This document shows positions 9,563 through 18,921 of a stretch of DNA of 30,436 nt, piece by piece. The notes beneath the pieces were generated by a model. The model searched no databases and was not told the origin of the DNA. It saw nothing but the letters and a program-made list of their open reading frames with translations. Every line of letters starts with the position of its first letter. Position 1 is the first letter of the stretch. Origin of the DNA: Chara braunii (Eukaryota > Streptophyta > Charophyceae > Charales > Characeae). Made by a program: the position numbers and the translations under genes. The stretch lies in contig BFEA01000007.1 in the NCBI GenBank assembly GCA_003427395.1, positions 7,050,231 to 7,080,666 of the forward strand, read 5' to 3'.

Positions 9563-10480
9563 GCATTTGGGATTTGAATGAACCGAAAGTTTTTGATTTT
9601 GTGAAGCGACGGGGACGTCGCTTAATATGGTCTGTTAAGTTGTCGGCGTGAATACTCTTATAAGGGTATCCGTCCTGGTTTTTGCAAGCGACAAAAAAAT
9701 AGGTTTGGTTTAAAGTTTAAGTATACTCCGCGAGGTGCGACGATGTCTATGATTTACGTTGATTGAATGATTGACTAGAATAGAGAGTGTGTGGGTGCGC
9801 ATATTGAAGGCGCGTGTGATCTTTTTTTTTTTTTATGATTGTGAAAACCGATATTGGTCACCGACCAGATTTTGTTTTTGATTAAAATATGATTTCAAAG
9901 ATTTTGTCCTATGATTGGTGCACTTGCCTGTGACTTGTGCGTACGTACGAAGGACGACATCGACAACAATGTAATTTTGAAAAAGTTTTTGGTAGATCTA
10001 CGCGTCGCGCAACATCCACTTATTTAAGTGTCCGTAAAAACTAGACCCAACCTTGGGCCTAGCACTATTGGTTACAACGTCGGACTTTGATCAAAGAGAT
10101 TCAGGGATCGAGATCGAGCGACAACGACGTGGGGTATAAGAGTAGTGCGAAGGGACCGAAAGGTTGAGGGTCCGGCGGGGCTATCTCCCTTGGTTTTGTC
10201 GTCGGCGGCACAGAAGCGATACTAGCTGTTTTCTTTTTTCTTATCCGTCATATGATTAAAGAACTTCTAGATTTTTATTATTTATTGTCGTATTATTATT
10301 ATCTTTTTATACTCAGGCGTCCTTTGACTCTGACGTAACTTCGGATTTAAGGACCGTCACGGCAACCCAGGACCTTGAGCACGCGCCTCTTTTTGCAGGC
10401 CGGTCTGGTCCTCACATGTTCGGGACGATTGCCGAAGTTCCTCTATCTTGCCCATCTAGAAGTTTGTACTGGGGAGGTTA
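9563..10480 (+). repeat. Dispersed repeat, copy 1
   Basis: Two blocks match copy 2 (15967-16562) in the same order and orientation. The left block, 9603-9694, starts GAAGCGACGGGGACGTCGC. The right block, 10369-10480, starts AGGACCTTGAGCACGCGCC. Between them lies a T-rich stretch of TATTATTATT character in both copies. Copy 1 is about 300 bases longer between the blocks. In the right block both copies keep a frame reading (Q/E)DLEHAP-x-FAG, and with a frame change YL(A/T)H(L/I), so the element probably once carried a coding exon. The element class is unknown. Confidence 0.5.
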
Positions 10481-10810
10481 ATGTGTGCAGGGTTCGTGGT
10501 CATGGCTTCCCTCACTTCCTATTTGGAGAGCGCCGTTAACCTAAAGGTGGAGGAGACCATTTGCGGGATTGAGAGATTGAAGTTTGAGCATGACCTGTGG
10601 GACCCGAATGATGATGGGCCGCCCAAAAGCAGAATGGGACAATCGTTTTTTTTCTTTTTTGGACAAATGCTCCAGTCTATTCTTGGGGAGCAGGACGTGC
10701 TGGGAAGCGGGCCCAGGATCCCATATAAAATTACACAAGTCATTTGTGAGATTGAGGTCATTACTCAGCTTCGACTGAGAATCAATTTGATAACTATTGA
10801 GAACTTTTGA
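10481..10810 (+). other. Uncertain ORF downstream of dispersed repeat copy 1
   Basis: An open frame of 109 codons includes ESAVNLKVEETICGIERLKF and DLWDPNDDG, which look more protein-like than typical chance ORFs here. A T-run at 10646-10660 encodes a Phe string. No splice signals or family were recognised. The minus strand is also open, so coding is not established. Confidence 0.2.
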
Positions 10811-10876
10811 AGGAAATCAAGAGAATTAAAAAGAGGTTGAAAAACTATGAATGACTAATGACCTCTTTTCAAATTC

Positions 10877-11150
10877 TCAGAACCCCTAGACTCCCAAACA
10901 AGATTCTCTAAAAATGTCCGACACTGTTTTATTCCCTGTCAGGCTCTCCCAGGCCTCACACTCCCACTCGACTAGGTTACAGAGCAACACAACTCGCCGC
11001 AGCTCCAGCCAGCGTCGTCCCAACAACAACCCTTGATAGTCCCATGGAATGCCCACCCCAAAGCATCCCCAGATCTCTCTACTAGGCCTCACGCTCCTGA
11101 ACTCAACAGGTTACAGGGCAACACCCCAGCACCGGCCAGCGTCGTTCTGG
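10877..11150 (+). repeat. Diverged repeat, first copies
   Basis: The segment from CTCAGAACC (10877), through AAAAATGTCCGACACTG, to GGTTACAGAGCAACACAAC (about 10975) recurs at 11393-11510. Part of it (GCCTCACGCTC, GGTTACAGGGCAACACC, GCCAGCGTCGTT) recurs again at 11084-11150. The offset between the two main copies is 516-518 bases. It is not coding in any frame that is shared by the copies. Confidence 0.6.
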
Positions 11151-11261
11151 CATCGAACAACCGCAAATCTATGAATATACCAGTATCAAACAGCCTAAAA
11201 CGAGTTGCTTGAAGTCCCCAGAATCCTAAAGCATTTATTTTTTTTTAAGAACACATACATA

Positions 11262-11340
11262 TATTTTTTTTTTGAGATACCGGGACTTCAACCCGACTTT
11301 CTCTGAAGAATAAGATCATGAGCAATTACTAGCCTCTTCG
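11262..11340 (-). mobile_element. SINE-like tRNA-related segment with A-rich tail
   Basis: Minus strand: CGGG-TTGAAGT-CCCG forms a T-arm-like hairpin around 11280-11296. It is followed within ten bases by an A-rich tail (A9-A10 runs separated by ATAT, 11233-11275 on the plus strand). Upstream is TTGCTCATGATCTTATTC, a poor match to a box A region. This order of tRNA-like head then A-rich tail fits a small SINE or tRNA pseudogene, but no target duplication was found. Confidence 0.35.
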
Positions 11341-11349
11341 TTGAAGAGG
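11333..11349 (+). repeat. Perfect 7-bp hairpin
   Basis: CCTCTTC-GTT-GAAGAGG forms a tight stem with a 3-base loop, followed by AGTTTTAG. No adjoining gene was recognised. Confidence 0.5.
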
Positions 11350-11392
11350 AGTTTTAGAAGCAAAAATCATCATCACAAAGGTCCTATGAATG

Positions 11393-11515
11393 CTCAAAAC
11401 CTTTGGAATCCCTAGCAAATCCTTCTAAAAATCTCCAACACTGTCCTACTCCCTGCCAAGCTCTTCCACGTCTCACACCCCCACCCGCTCGGGTTACAGG
11501 GCAACACGACTTGAA
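11393..11515 (+). repeat. Diverged repeat, second copy
   Basis: Counterpart of the 10877 segment. Shared words include TTCTAAAAAT, CAACACTG, CTCCCTGCCA, TCTCACACCCCCAC and GGTTACAGGGCAACACGAC. Together the copies suggest an old segmental duplication or decayed retroelement. Confidence 0.6.
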
Positions 11516-12462
11516 GGGATGCCATTATCTCTCCTCTGAATTGGAAAGTAATTACATTATCAGATAAAATAGAAGGAAAAAACTTGTTTCATTACTTAAA
11601 TATTGATGGCGAAGTAGGGCAATGACTGCTTAGCCAGGATGGGTCTAGAGTGACGACCTGGGCCAGACTCCCGCTAGGTAGGGTAACCATACTTAGAAAG
11701 GTGGGGGATTGTCACCTGTTGTCTTAATAGCTATGAGTGGGGTTGTCCTGCTAACCTTGATAGGTTTAGTAAAGTGCAAGCGGTGGAATGAGAGAGGGTT
11801 GTGATGAGGCTTCATCCTTAGAGCGGGGCTCAAGAGTCAAGATGTTAACCCAAGAGGATTACACCGCTCCTCGACATTACATGCTTCGCTTAAAAGTTTG
11901 AGGAGTATTAATTGTATCATGATTAGTTACTCATTGCTACTCATATTTTTGCCTTATATAGTCTGCGTACGTTTTTTAGAGTCATTTTGTTGCATAGCCG
12001 GAAGTTGAGTCGATTTCATGTTGTTGTTTCTAAGGCATACCGTGCCCTTTCGTTACAATCCTAGTAAATAATTTATGTACTTATTATGTTGTGAAGTTGT
12101 GAACTATTATTGTAAGTTTATGTTGTATGTGGGATTGTATTCTTTTTTGAATTCATCTTTTGGGTTGTCGTTTATGTGGTGTGTACATGTCGTATCATAT
12201 CTTGATAGTAGAAGTGATATTTGTTTAATGCATGAGTTATAATTTGAATGTCTTATTACTGAATATTTATGATTTATTTTTAAGAAGATATTTGTTTAAA
12301 TGTTGTCTTCGGTATCGTTGTCCTGCGGATTAGTTTCTCGTGTACACTCGCATGATGACCGTTGGGGTAATCTAAGTGGAGTATATTCTATAATATTTAT
12401 TGACTTAGTTACGTAACTTCTTTCGAGTCTCGACCCTAAGACCGCTCGTTGTTTGTTCAACA
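11516..12462. other. Non-coding A/T-rich stretch upstream of a gag remnant
   Basis: The leader or LTR of the following gag would be expected here, but no LTR ends, PBS or long repeat could be recognised. Confidence 0.35.
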
Positions 12463-13518
12463 GTGATGTGGTCAAGAGATCTCGAGATGGAAGGGTCACA
12501 CTAGACGATTGGGGTCGAGAAACTCTTCAAGGGCTATCATTTTTTTCACTTCCTTGATAAGTTTGGGCCGATAGCGTCCCACTAGAAGTGGAATGAGGAG
12601 TGGATGCTAAGAGAGGTTATAGCATCCCACTAGAAGTGGAATGAGGAGCGGATGCTAGGAGAGGTTATAAAGTATATCCACATAGACTTAAATGAGGAAG
12701 TCAGTGGGTTAATTAAAAGAGCGGGATCATCATGGAGTAAGTTCTGTAATCTTATGTGAGAAAAATATCGGTTAGGTGAAGAAAAACTGACCAAAGACGA
12801 TCTTGAGAAGGTAGATGGGTACAGTTATGTGTCAGTAGGGCAATTGATGGCAGAATATGAACGTGCGTCTCGAAAGGTTTGATTGTTGTCTGAATATGAC
12901 AAGTTCTTTGTCTTCCTAATAAACTCCTCGGATGCAGAGTAACGAGATTTGATTCGTAGAACAGAAGGAAGACTTATATGTGACAAAATACAAGAGAATT
13001 TTGTACAAGGCAATTTCAATTAGCACCTCCGTCATACTCTACGTGAAGAACAAAAAAGAAAGGAGAAGCAAGATTATGAGAAGAGCGAGCATGGTAAAAT
13101 GATAAGTTTTTTTGCAACAAGCACCTATGAGGGTATGAAAGGTGGACTTCAGAAGGACACTAAGGTGATCAAGCGGAATCATAAATGGGGTGAAAGGAAG
13201 AAGGAGGAGCCAAATATAGAGAGAAAAGAGGTGCGAAGTACAGTAAAGAATGTTGCGACTCATATCTGTGAAACGACGATTGGTGTCCCAAGCAGGAAAG
13301 AAAAAGAAAAGGAAGAGAGCTACAAAGAAGCTAGTATGACCCTACCTCTTGCTGCTCCTGATCCTCAAGGGGATTGTGGTGACAAGGATGCAGCGTCAAC
13401 TGCAAGTTGGGCGGGGCGCAAGAATAGCAGGCAGCAATAGCAGTGGTCGAAGATTGTATGTGGTTGTTGTGGGAAAGTTGGTCATACCCCTCGCAAAGGT
13501 AACAAAATAAAAAAATAG
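12463..13518 (+). pseudogene. gag: LTR-retrotransposon gag, disabled by in-frame stops only
   Basis: One plus-strand frame (codons starting at 12481+3n) reads as Gag across about 1 kb. It carries KWNEE-x-ML, then SGLIKRAGSSWSKFCNLM, then EKYRLGEEKLTKDDLEKVDG, the alpha-helical Gag core style of Ty3/Gypsy elements. A Lys/Glu-rich tail follows, then CGCCGKVGHTPRKG at 13459-13500. This is a CX2CX4HX4C zinc knuckle whose final Cys is Gly. The frame is interrupted by TAG 12502, 12583, 12631, TGA 12757, 12880, TAA 12940, TAG 13021, 13438 and 13516, yet no frameshift is needed. No pol follows, so this is a gag-only remnant. Family assignment is by domain style, without a search. Confidence 0.7.
12573..12668 (+). 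repeat. 48-bp tandem duplication inside the gag remnant
   Basis: Units 12573-12620 and 12621-12668 differ at about three positions. Each begins AGCRTCCCACTAGAAGTGGA and is exactly 16 codons long, keeping the gag frame. Both carry the same in-frame TAG, so the duplication probably arose after that stop mutation. Confidence 0.9.
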
Positions 13519-14134
13519 AGTTGGAGGGTAAAACCTTTTGCTCTAAAGAAAGGTTAAGCTTCTCTCAAATAGTCACCACCGCCTCGCTTAGCTCATTTAT
13601 AGCGAGAGAGAGTTGAAGTAGTGTCGATTGCCGGACTGATAGGCTACCTATTCTGTGTGACCTTTAAGCTGACTCTATGAGCTTTCTTTGATATATAAGA
13701 ACCACCTTATGTATAATTCTGATTTCGAGTGTGGATTATAAGTTTGTATATCCACTCTCTGAGTTTGTTTTAAGTTTTTGGTTGGATACAAGTGAAGGTA
13801 TTATAAAGTTCGGTTGTTTGTACATTGACGCTCAAACACCTCCACGAGAATACATGGGATCACTTTGGGTATGTTAATTAATTATGACTTGTATGATATG
13901 CTATATTAAATCATTTGTTTGTTTTATTAAGACTTGGATTTGTGGTGGTCTGAGACTTATAAGGATTTGAAACTCTAGATAGTTTGAACGTCTTTTGAGG
14001 ACCATTTTGGTATGGGTTTTGATTCCCTCAGATTGTTGAATCGTGCGCGTTTTGGTTGTCATTAGCATTCTCACCACTGTGGTCTTGTGGGTTTTTCTAT
14101 GTTTTATTTTATTTTACATAGGAAAAAGAAGAGA
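13519..14134. other. Non-coding stretch downstream of the gag remnant
   Basis: No protease or reverse transcriptase frame could be followed past the zinc knuckle. Nothing else recognised. Confidence 0.4.
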
Positions 14135-14142
14135 GTTAAAAG
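14135..14142 (+). repeat. Target-site duplication (left)
   Basis: GTTAAAAG, identical to 14476-14483, directly abutting the MITE. Confidence 0.75.
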
Positions 14143-14475
14143 TTAGGTTACCAATGGTCCGGGGGCCGGTCGTCTCCCCCGGACGTCTCCCCCATACGTC
14201 TGGTTCGCCCGTCGTCCGGGAAAAAAAAAAAAAAAAAAATGGTAATTTTTTTTTTTTTTCGGTTTTTGATTTGTAACTCATGATTGACTGCGAATTTGAA
14301 CATGACTCCAAGGCAAAAGTTGCTTGTATTGTTCTGTTACATAACATTTATGTTTTTCAGATTTTTCTGAGAACTTTTTTTTTTTTTTTTTCGCTAGGTC
14401 GGACAACCCCTGTCCAGTCGGACGTCCGACCAGACGTCCGGTCGGACATCCCGGACGTCCGATCCAACAAACTAG
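14143..14475. mobile_element. hAT-like MITE, 333 bp, with 8-bp target duplication
   Basis: The element is flanked by a perfect 8-base direct repeat GTTAAAAG at 14135-14142 and 14476-14483. It begins TTAGGTTACCAATGGTCCGG. Its other end, read inward on the minus strand, begins CTAGTTTGTTGGATCGGACG, a degenerate terminal inverted repeat. Both subterminal regions are GC-rich with repeated GGACGTCC-type palindromes, and each borders an A- or T-run (A19 at 14221-14239, T17 near 14375-14391). The core is A/T-rich with no transposase. Eight-base duplications and TAG-type ends are characteristic of the hAT superfamily, so a non-autonomous hAT-like element is inferred. It sits about 0.6 kb downstream of the gag remnant. 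Confidence 0.7.
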
Positions 14476-14483
14476 GTTAAAAG
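14476..14483 (+). repeat. Target-site duplication (right)
   Basis: GTTAAAAG, identical to 14135-14142. Confidence 0.75.
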
Positions 14484-14673
14484 TGTAAAAGAAAAGGGTG
14501 ACAAATCGCGAATGCAGTATGTCCGAACCAAAGAGGGTTTGATGAAGTGAAGAAAGCGTGATAATCAGTGAGATATTTTCTGGGAGAGACTCAAAGAGTT
14601 CAGAGATTATATTGAGCTATAAATAAGAGAGAGTTCATGCGGGACAGCGACCTAAGTGGTTATTTGTTTTCTT

Positions 14674-14800
14674 TATAACTCATCTTCAAAGTGGAAGAGG
14701 TTTTAATGAACTGTTTATGGATAGCTCATTCTTGAGTGGGAGGATGACTTAAATATTTTTTTTATGGGTAACTCATCCTCAAGAGGAAGGATGTCTTAAA
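14674..14800 (+). repeat. Three copies of a 38-bp hairpin-forming repeat
   Basis: Copies at about 14674-14707, 14716-14753 and 14763-14800 share TATRGRTARCTCAT, an inner turn and a closing AGGATG-like arm, then TTAAA. In the third copy CATCCT pairs perfectly with AGGATG around CAAGAGGA. The other copies form near-equivalent stems with substitutions on both sides. Confidence 0.6.
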
Positions 14801-14868
14801 AAGATTCTATGGAGTAAAAGTTTTATCCTCCGCCAGAATTGGCAACTCCGCTCTATTTGTTCTTAGTT

Positions 14869-15222
14869 GTCGGTGGGGGCATTATCTACGACAAGGAAAC
14901 CCGTCTAATTCTGGGACCCCTCATGATTGGTCGTTTGATTATGAGTTACATATGGTTTTGTGTGTGACAGAGGGTAAGGAAAGAACCATCAGAATCAGCA
15001 TCCCCGCTTAGCTTAGTCACATAAAAGTCGGTGAAGGCGTCATCTGCGGCAGGGAAACCCGCCTGATTTTGGGATCCTTCACTTAACTTGCTATGAGTTG
15101 CAAGCGGTCTTGTCTTCGACAATAATTTTCATGATTGTGAGAACTAAGTTTTGACTAATAATCAGTCGAGGCGTCATCTGCGACAGAGAAACCCGCCTGA
15201 TTTTGTGATCCTTCACTTGTCT
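14869..15222 (+). repeat. Three spaced copies resembling a retroelement leader/PBS
   Basis: Copies start at 14869, 15027 and 15165 (spacing 158 and 138). All share GGCRTYATCTRCGRC, then GGAAACCCGYCTRATT and GGGAYCCYTCA-like sequence. The block resembles the TGGCGCCGTCTGTGGGAA-type sequence that follows the 5' LTR in many plant retrotransposons. That match is from general knowledge and is approximate. A tandemly reiterated untranslated leader is possible, but so is an unrelated repeat. Confidence 0.5.
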
Positions 15223-15966
15223 TTAGTTTTGGTTGAAATTGGCGTTGTCAACGAGTGTGAGATCTTGAAAAATAAAGACGTTCAATCTTATTTGAAGAAA
15301 GATTGTGAGAAGTTGCTCACTGAGGCAAAATGTTTGACGAAAGTGGAGAACCCTACTTATAAATGTAGGGTTCACGGACAAAGGGGGTGAGCAGGGATAT
15401 TCATGGGCAAATGGGGTCAATCAACCTATCCTTTTGATTAACTGAGGATTGAGGTGTCTAATTATTCCCCACAAAGGGGTATTCTTTTAAGAAAGAGTTT
15501 GAAAAGGGGTGTGTAAGTGATTTGAGTTTGAATGATTATCGTGTGAACGAAACAAGACTAAATAAAGATTAAGATTCCGAATTCTAGCCACCACTAAGTT
15601 TGAGTTTTGGTGGTGGAAGGATGATCGGAGTGCCGACGCGATAAAATATCACTCAAAGGGATCGGGAATGGTGTAATCCTAAGTTTGACATTGGGTTACT
15701 TTCTGTCTGTGATTATAGCTGGTGGAAAGTGGCTTTATCCACTGTCACAATGTTGAATGAGAGGTTGGAACTTGTTAGTGCCTAGCCGATTGTTCAGTTA
15801 TTGTAGGTTTCAACTGCGGTTAGGAATTAAATGAGATTTTTAACCACTGACATTTGCCTAATTGTTTTGAGGAATTAAGGTTTGGAGTCGATATAACTTT
15901 ATGACCGTTTAGTCAAGACTACCGATTTGAGGGAGTTTATTACATACCTTTCCTGGAGACTACGCT
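15223..15966. other. Non-coding stretch
   Basis: No gene or repeat recognised apart from short A/T tracts. Confidence 0.35.
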
Positions 15967-16562
15967 TAAATGGTATTTGGTTTAAATGTCCGAAGTGACG
16001 GGGACGTCGCGTAATAGGGTTCGAAAAAACTGTCGTACCAGGTACCCTTACAAGTGTATTTCGCCTGTTTTCTGCAGGTCACACCAGTGCAGCGTCGTCC
16101 GTTTGACAGCGTGAGTGAGGAGGAAGTTTAGGTCATCGCCCAGATGAGCGGTGCGCGCGATATTACAAAGAGAAAGCGAGGTCTTTTGCGGTCCAAGTGT
16201 GTGCGGCTTCGCAAGTTGGCGGGATGCGTGATCTCTTCGTTCCCCTTTTTTTTTTTCTCCCATTTTTTTTATTCTTATATTTTTTATTGTTGTTGCCTAT
16301 ATTTATGTTTATGTTTATCATTTTTTATTTTACTTATGACCTTCGTCCAACAATCAGTTATGAGACCGACGTCGGGACCGACGGGCCTAGCTTGGCTGCT
16401 ACGTCGCGGGACACGGGTGGCGGACACGACACTCGAGGACCTTGAGCATGCGCCTCCTTTTGCGGGCCATCGGATTTCCTGCATGATCGGGGTGCTGGCA
16501 AAATTCTTCTATCTCACCCACATTAAAACATGGACCGAATGGGTCAACGTGCATGAGGGTCG
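15967..16562 (+). repeat. Dispersed repeat, copy 2
   Basis: Partner of 9563-10480. The left block, 15992-16080, begins GAAGTGACGGGGACGTCGCG, and the right block, 16436-16562, begins AGGACCTTGAGCATGCGCC. In this copy one frame stays open through the right block as EDLEHAPPFAGHRI, then GVLAKFFYLTHIKTWTEWVN. The matching copy 1 frame is broken by a shift. The central T-rich segment is 16239-16335. It runs straight into the 112-bp dimer. Confidence 0.5.
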
Positions 16563-16564
16563 GT

Positions 16565-16788
16565 GGGTGCTTTGGCCCACGGCGTGGGAGGAACCGTGGT
16601 GGTAGGGGCCCTTGGCGGGTGTGCCATCCACCAACCATGATCTGTTGTGAGAGGCTGAGCATGAATATGCTCGAGGGGGTGCTTTGGCCCACAACGTGGG
16701 AGGAACCGTAGTGGCGGGGGCCCTTGGCGGGTGCGTCATCCACCAACCACGATATGTTGTGAGAGGCTGAGTATGAATATGCCTGAGG
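16565..16788 (+). repeat. 112-bp tandem dimer
   Basis: Units 16565-16676 and 16677-16788 are highly similar, each beginning GGGTGCTTTGGCCCAC and ending ATGAATATGCYYGAGGG. A partial third unit (GTGCATGAGGGTCGG) precedes the first. As 112 is not a multiple of three, the two units are read in different frames, so long minus-strand ORFs here are not evidence of a protein. Confidence 0.9.
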
Positions 16789-17560
16789 GGGCCCTCGCGA
16801 AGAAGTAGTAGGCCGGGCGGCCGTGGCGAGGGGGGTCGTGCCGCTGGGACCCGAAAGGTGATGGACCGCGCCTTGGGCGTAGAGGGCACTAGGGAGGGGG
16901 CCACTAAGTTTAGGCGGCGCTTCACATGAAACCCTTCTCCACTTCGACCTTCAAAGTTACAATTTGGATATATGTTGCTACCACCAAGATCTGCACTGGG
17001 ACCCGCCTCACCGAGGCTCATGCCGCAGGTTTTGCGGCAGACCCACGTCCTCCAACTCGTTGGGCGTCAAAATCGCCGATGGCTGAGCATAGGTCGTGCG
17101 CTCCAGCGCCATCCATTCGGGGCTGATTGATTCAACAGGCGAGTTGTTACACACTGCTTAGCGGATTTCGACTTCGATGACTGTGGTCCTGCTGTCTGTA
17201 TCAATCAACACTCGTCGGGGTGTGTGGGCTAGCGTGAAGCTTACGACCGACCGGGACGAAGAAGAAGATGATGATGGGGGGGGATGAGGAGTTAAGGTGA
17301 GAGGAATCTTGACGCGCTTTCATGCCAGATACAATAAAAAAAGAAGATGGTGGGGAACAGGCGGGGCATAGTGGGATATGTATAACTCGCTTGGTGCTTG
17401 GCCAAATCAGGCGAGTGGAGAGGCGATTTTGGGATTCTTGCCTTGGGCGAGCACGATGACGACCTTATTTTGTGGCAGTAGTAGTGTAAGGAGAGAGGTA
17501 GGAGGGAAAAAGGCTGCGTGGAGATGCCGAATGGATATGGCGGGAGCAAGAAACGAACCT
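16789..17560. other. GC-rich non-coding stretch
   Basis: GC-rich up to about 17300, with no supportable gene. It may be the continuation of the repeat to its left. Confidence 0.35.
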
Positions 17561-17590
17561 CTCACTCGATTCTGGATGGAATCGAGTGAG
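17561..17590 (+). repeat. Perfect 12-bp stem hairpin
   Basis: CTCACTCGATTC pairs without mismatch with GAATCGAGTGAG around a 6-base TGGATG loop. No T-run follows and the surroundings are not coding. It could be a structured RNA element or a binding-site palindrome. Confidence 0.7.
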
Positions 17591-18070
17591 GGAAAGGGCT
17601 AGTTTGGGGTTTCATGGCGTTGTGAGCATGGTAGAAGTGTAAGATTTGCCTCTAAATTAGTAGTTTGGTTGGGGTCGATAGTAAAAGCTGCAATCAAGAA
17701 GAAGGGGGAAGCAACAATGAACTTTTTTGCAGTCTAGCAGAAGATTCGTTCTGATTTTGCACAGCCTGAGGAGGGAAAACTCTGTCTATCTCTGTCTCGA
17801 ACGCACGCGTGCGGGCGCTTAGATTTGTATCTGACAACTCCCTAGTGCGCACTTGTGCTGGGACTCCCTTCAAAAGTATTTGTTCGCTGCAGTGCATCAG
17901 CCTGTGTCTTGTGAGAGATCCTCTTACTGTGCACAACGGCAGGCTGCTCAGTCAATGCACACGTAAAACTGTTGGACTGAAGTTGCGAGTGTGAATCTGG
18001 AAAGTAAAGGGCAACAACGTGAGATAGAAAGGAAGGAAGGAGATTAACTCACTTATTCAAAGAGATCCAG
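17591..18070. other. Non-coding stretch
   Basis: Nothing recognised. The acceptor of the next exon candidate lies at its right end. Confidence 0.35.
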
Positions 18071-18179
18071 TTGTGCTCGTCACCATTGATCGAGTTGTGT
18101 GAACCTATTCGAGAGTTTGGCCTGGTGCGGACGCTCTTTGGCATCTTCACTACCTGGGTGAATGTCCCGACAGTCGTAG
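18071..18179 (+). CDS. Candidate internal exon
   Basis: Bounded by an AG acceptor (AGATCCAG to 18070) and an excellent AG|GTATGT donor at 18180. The phase-0 frame reads LCSSPLIELCEPIREFGLVR, then TLFGIFTTWVNVPTVV, with one base left over. The hydrophobic C-terminal half could be part of a membrane or buried segment. No family recognised. It cannot join directly in frame to the 18654 exon, so an intervening exon would be needed if they belong together. Confidence 0.35.
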
Positions 18180-18653
18180 GTATGTCTCCCGAACTAAGCC
18201 ATGCATGACTAAGTGTGAGCACTCTACATAGTTGGACTGCGAGTGGCTTACTGAATTAGTTACCATTTTACTTAGTAGGTCCCTTACCACTGCGGTAACC
18301 GGGATAATTCTAAAACGGATACGAGCAGCATATCCAGACTTTTGAAGGGAGTATATGTTTTGGATAAAAGGAAGATTCAGATTAGGTTGCTGATGTGGAG
18401 AATCAAGGCGGCTTGTTGAATCGCCTAGTTTTCGAGCCACCTCCTTTTTATTATGTTGAATGCGTAGTTGAACCTCGCCATCAGAGGGCATGTCGTGCTT
18501 GTTAGTTATGGTCTTCATCGATGGTGTCGCTCCTTACTGCTGTTATCTTAAGCTGAGAAAACGTTATCACCAAAAACTTGTTGTGCACAAGTCTTGATGT
18601 ATAGGTGAGCATCGTGGAGTTGTGTGCTTGGGAAGTAATTTCTGTGTTTTCAG
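18180..18653. other. Presumed intronic stretch between exon candidates
   Basis: Begins with a GTATGT donor and ends with a TTTCTGTGTTTTCAG acceptor, so it reads as one intron. The phases of the two flanking exons disagree, so another exon may be hidden here. Confidence 0.3.
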
Positions 18654-18921
18654 GCGATCGTTGCTTACTGAACGTTTCGCTGCGCATTACTACGATGACG
18701 TGCCGCTGCGCGTAGTTGCAATATGTGCAAAGGTTGCTGATTTTGCTGAGTGTGCCTGCATCTCGGATAAAGCACATGACTATGCTCTACTTGAACAGGG
18801 TCTTTCTGGGTTGTATGACAGTAAGCTGGTTAGGTGCGGACGACGTCGCAATTTGGGGAGGTGGTCAAACTCAGCAAAAGGGGTTACCATTGCGATTTGG
18901 AGGATCGTTAGAAGGTCGTAA
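18654..18921 (+). CDS. Candidate terminal exon of an unidentified gene
   Basis: A strong acceptor, TGTGTTTTCAG, ends at 18653. From the second base the frame reads RSLLTERFAAHYYDDVPLRV, then VAICAKVADFAECACISDKA, and on to a Trp/Arg-rich tail ending VRRS and TAA at 18919-18921. The phase-0 frame stops at once, so the exon would begin with one base of a split codon. Composition is plausible for a globular domain in the first 55 residues. The last 40 residues are Arg-rich and may not be coding. No family recognised. Confidence 0.4.

Noticed and set aside
13039-13263. Minus-strand ORF with hydrophobic segments
   Set aside because: Shadow of the gag remnant coding on the opposite strand.
15151-15390. 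79-codon plus-strand ORF
   Set aside because: Starts inside the triplicated leader-like repeat and has no counterpart in the other copies.
16399-17021. Two long minus-strand ORFs (115 and 170 codons) across the 112-bp dimer
   Set aside because: They arise because a 112-base unit is read in two frames of GC-rich DNA. The repeated peptide is not conserved in one frame.
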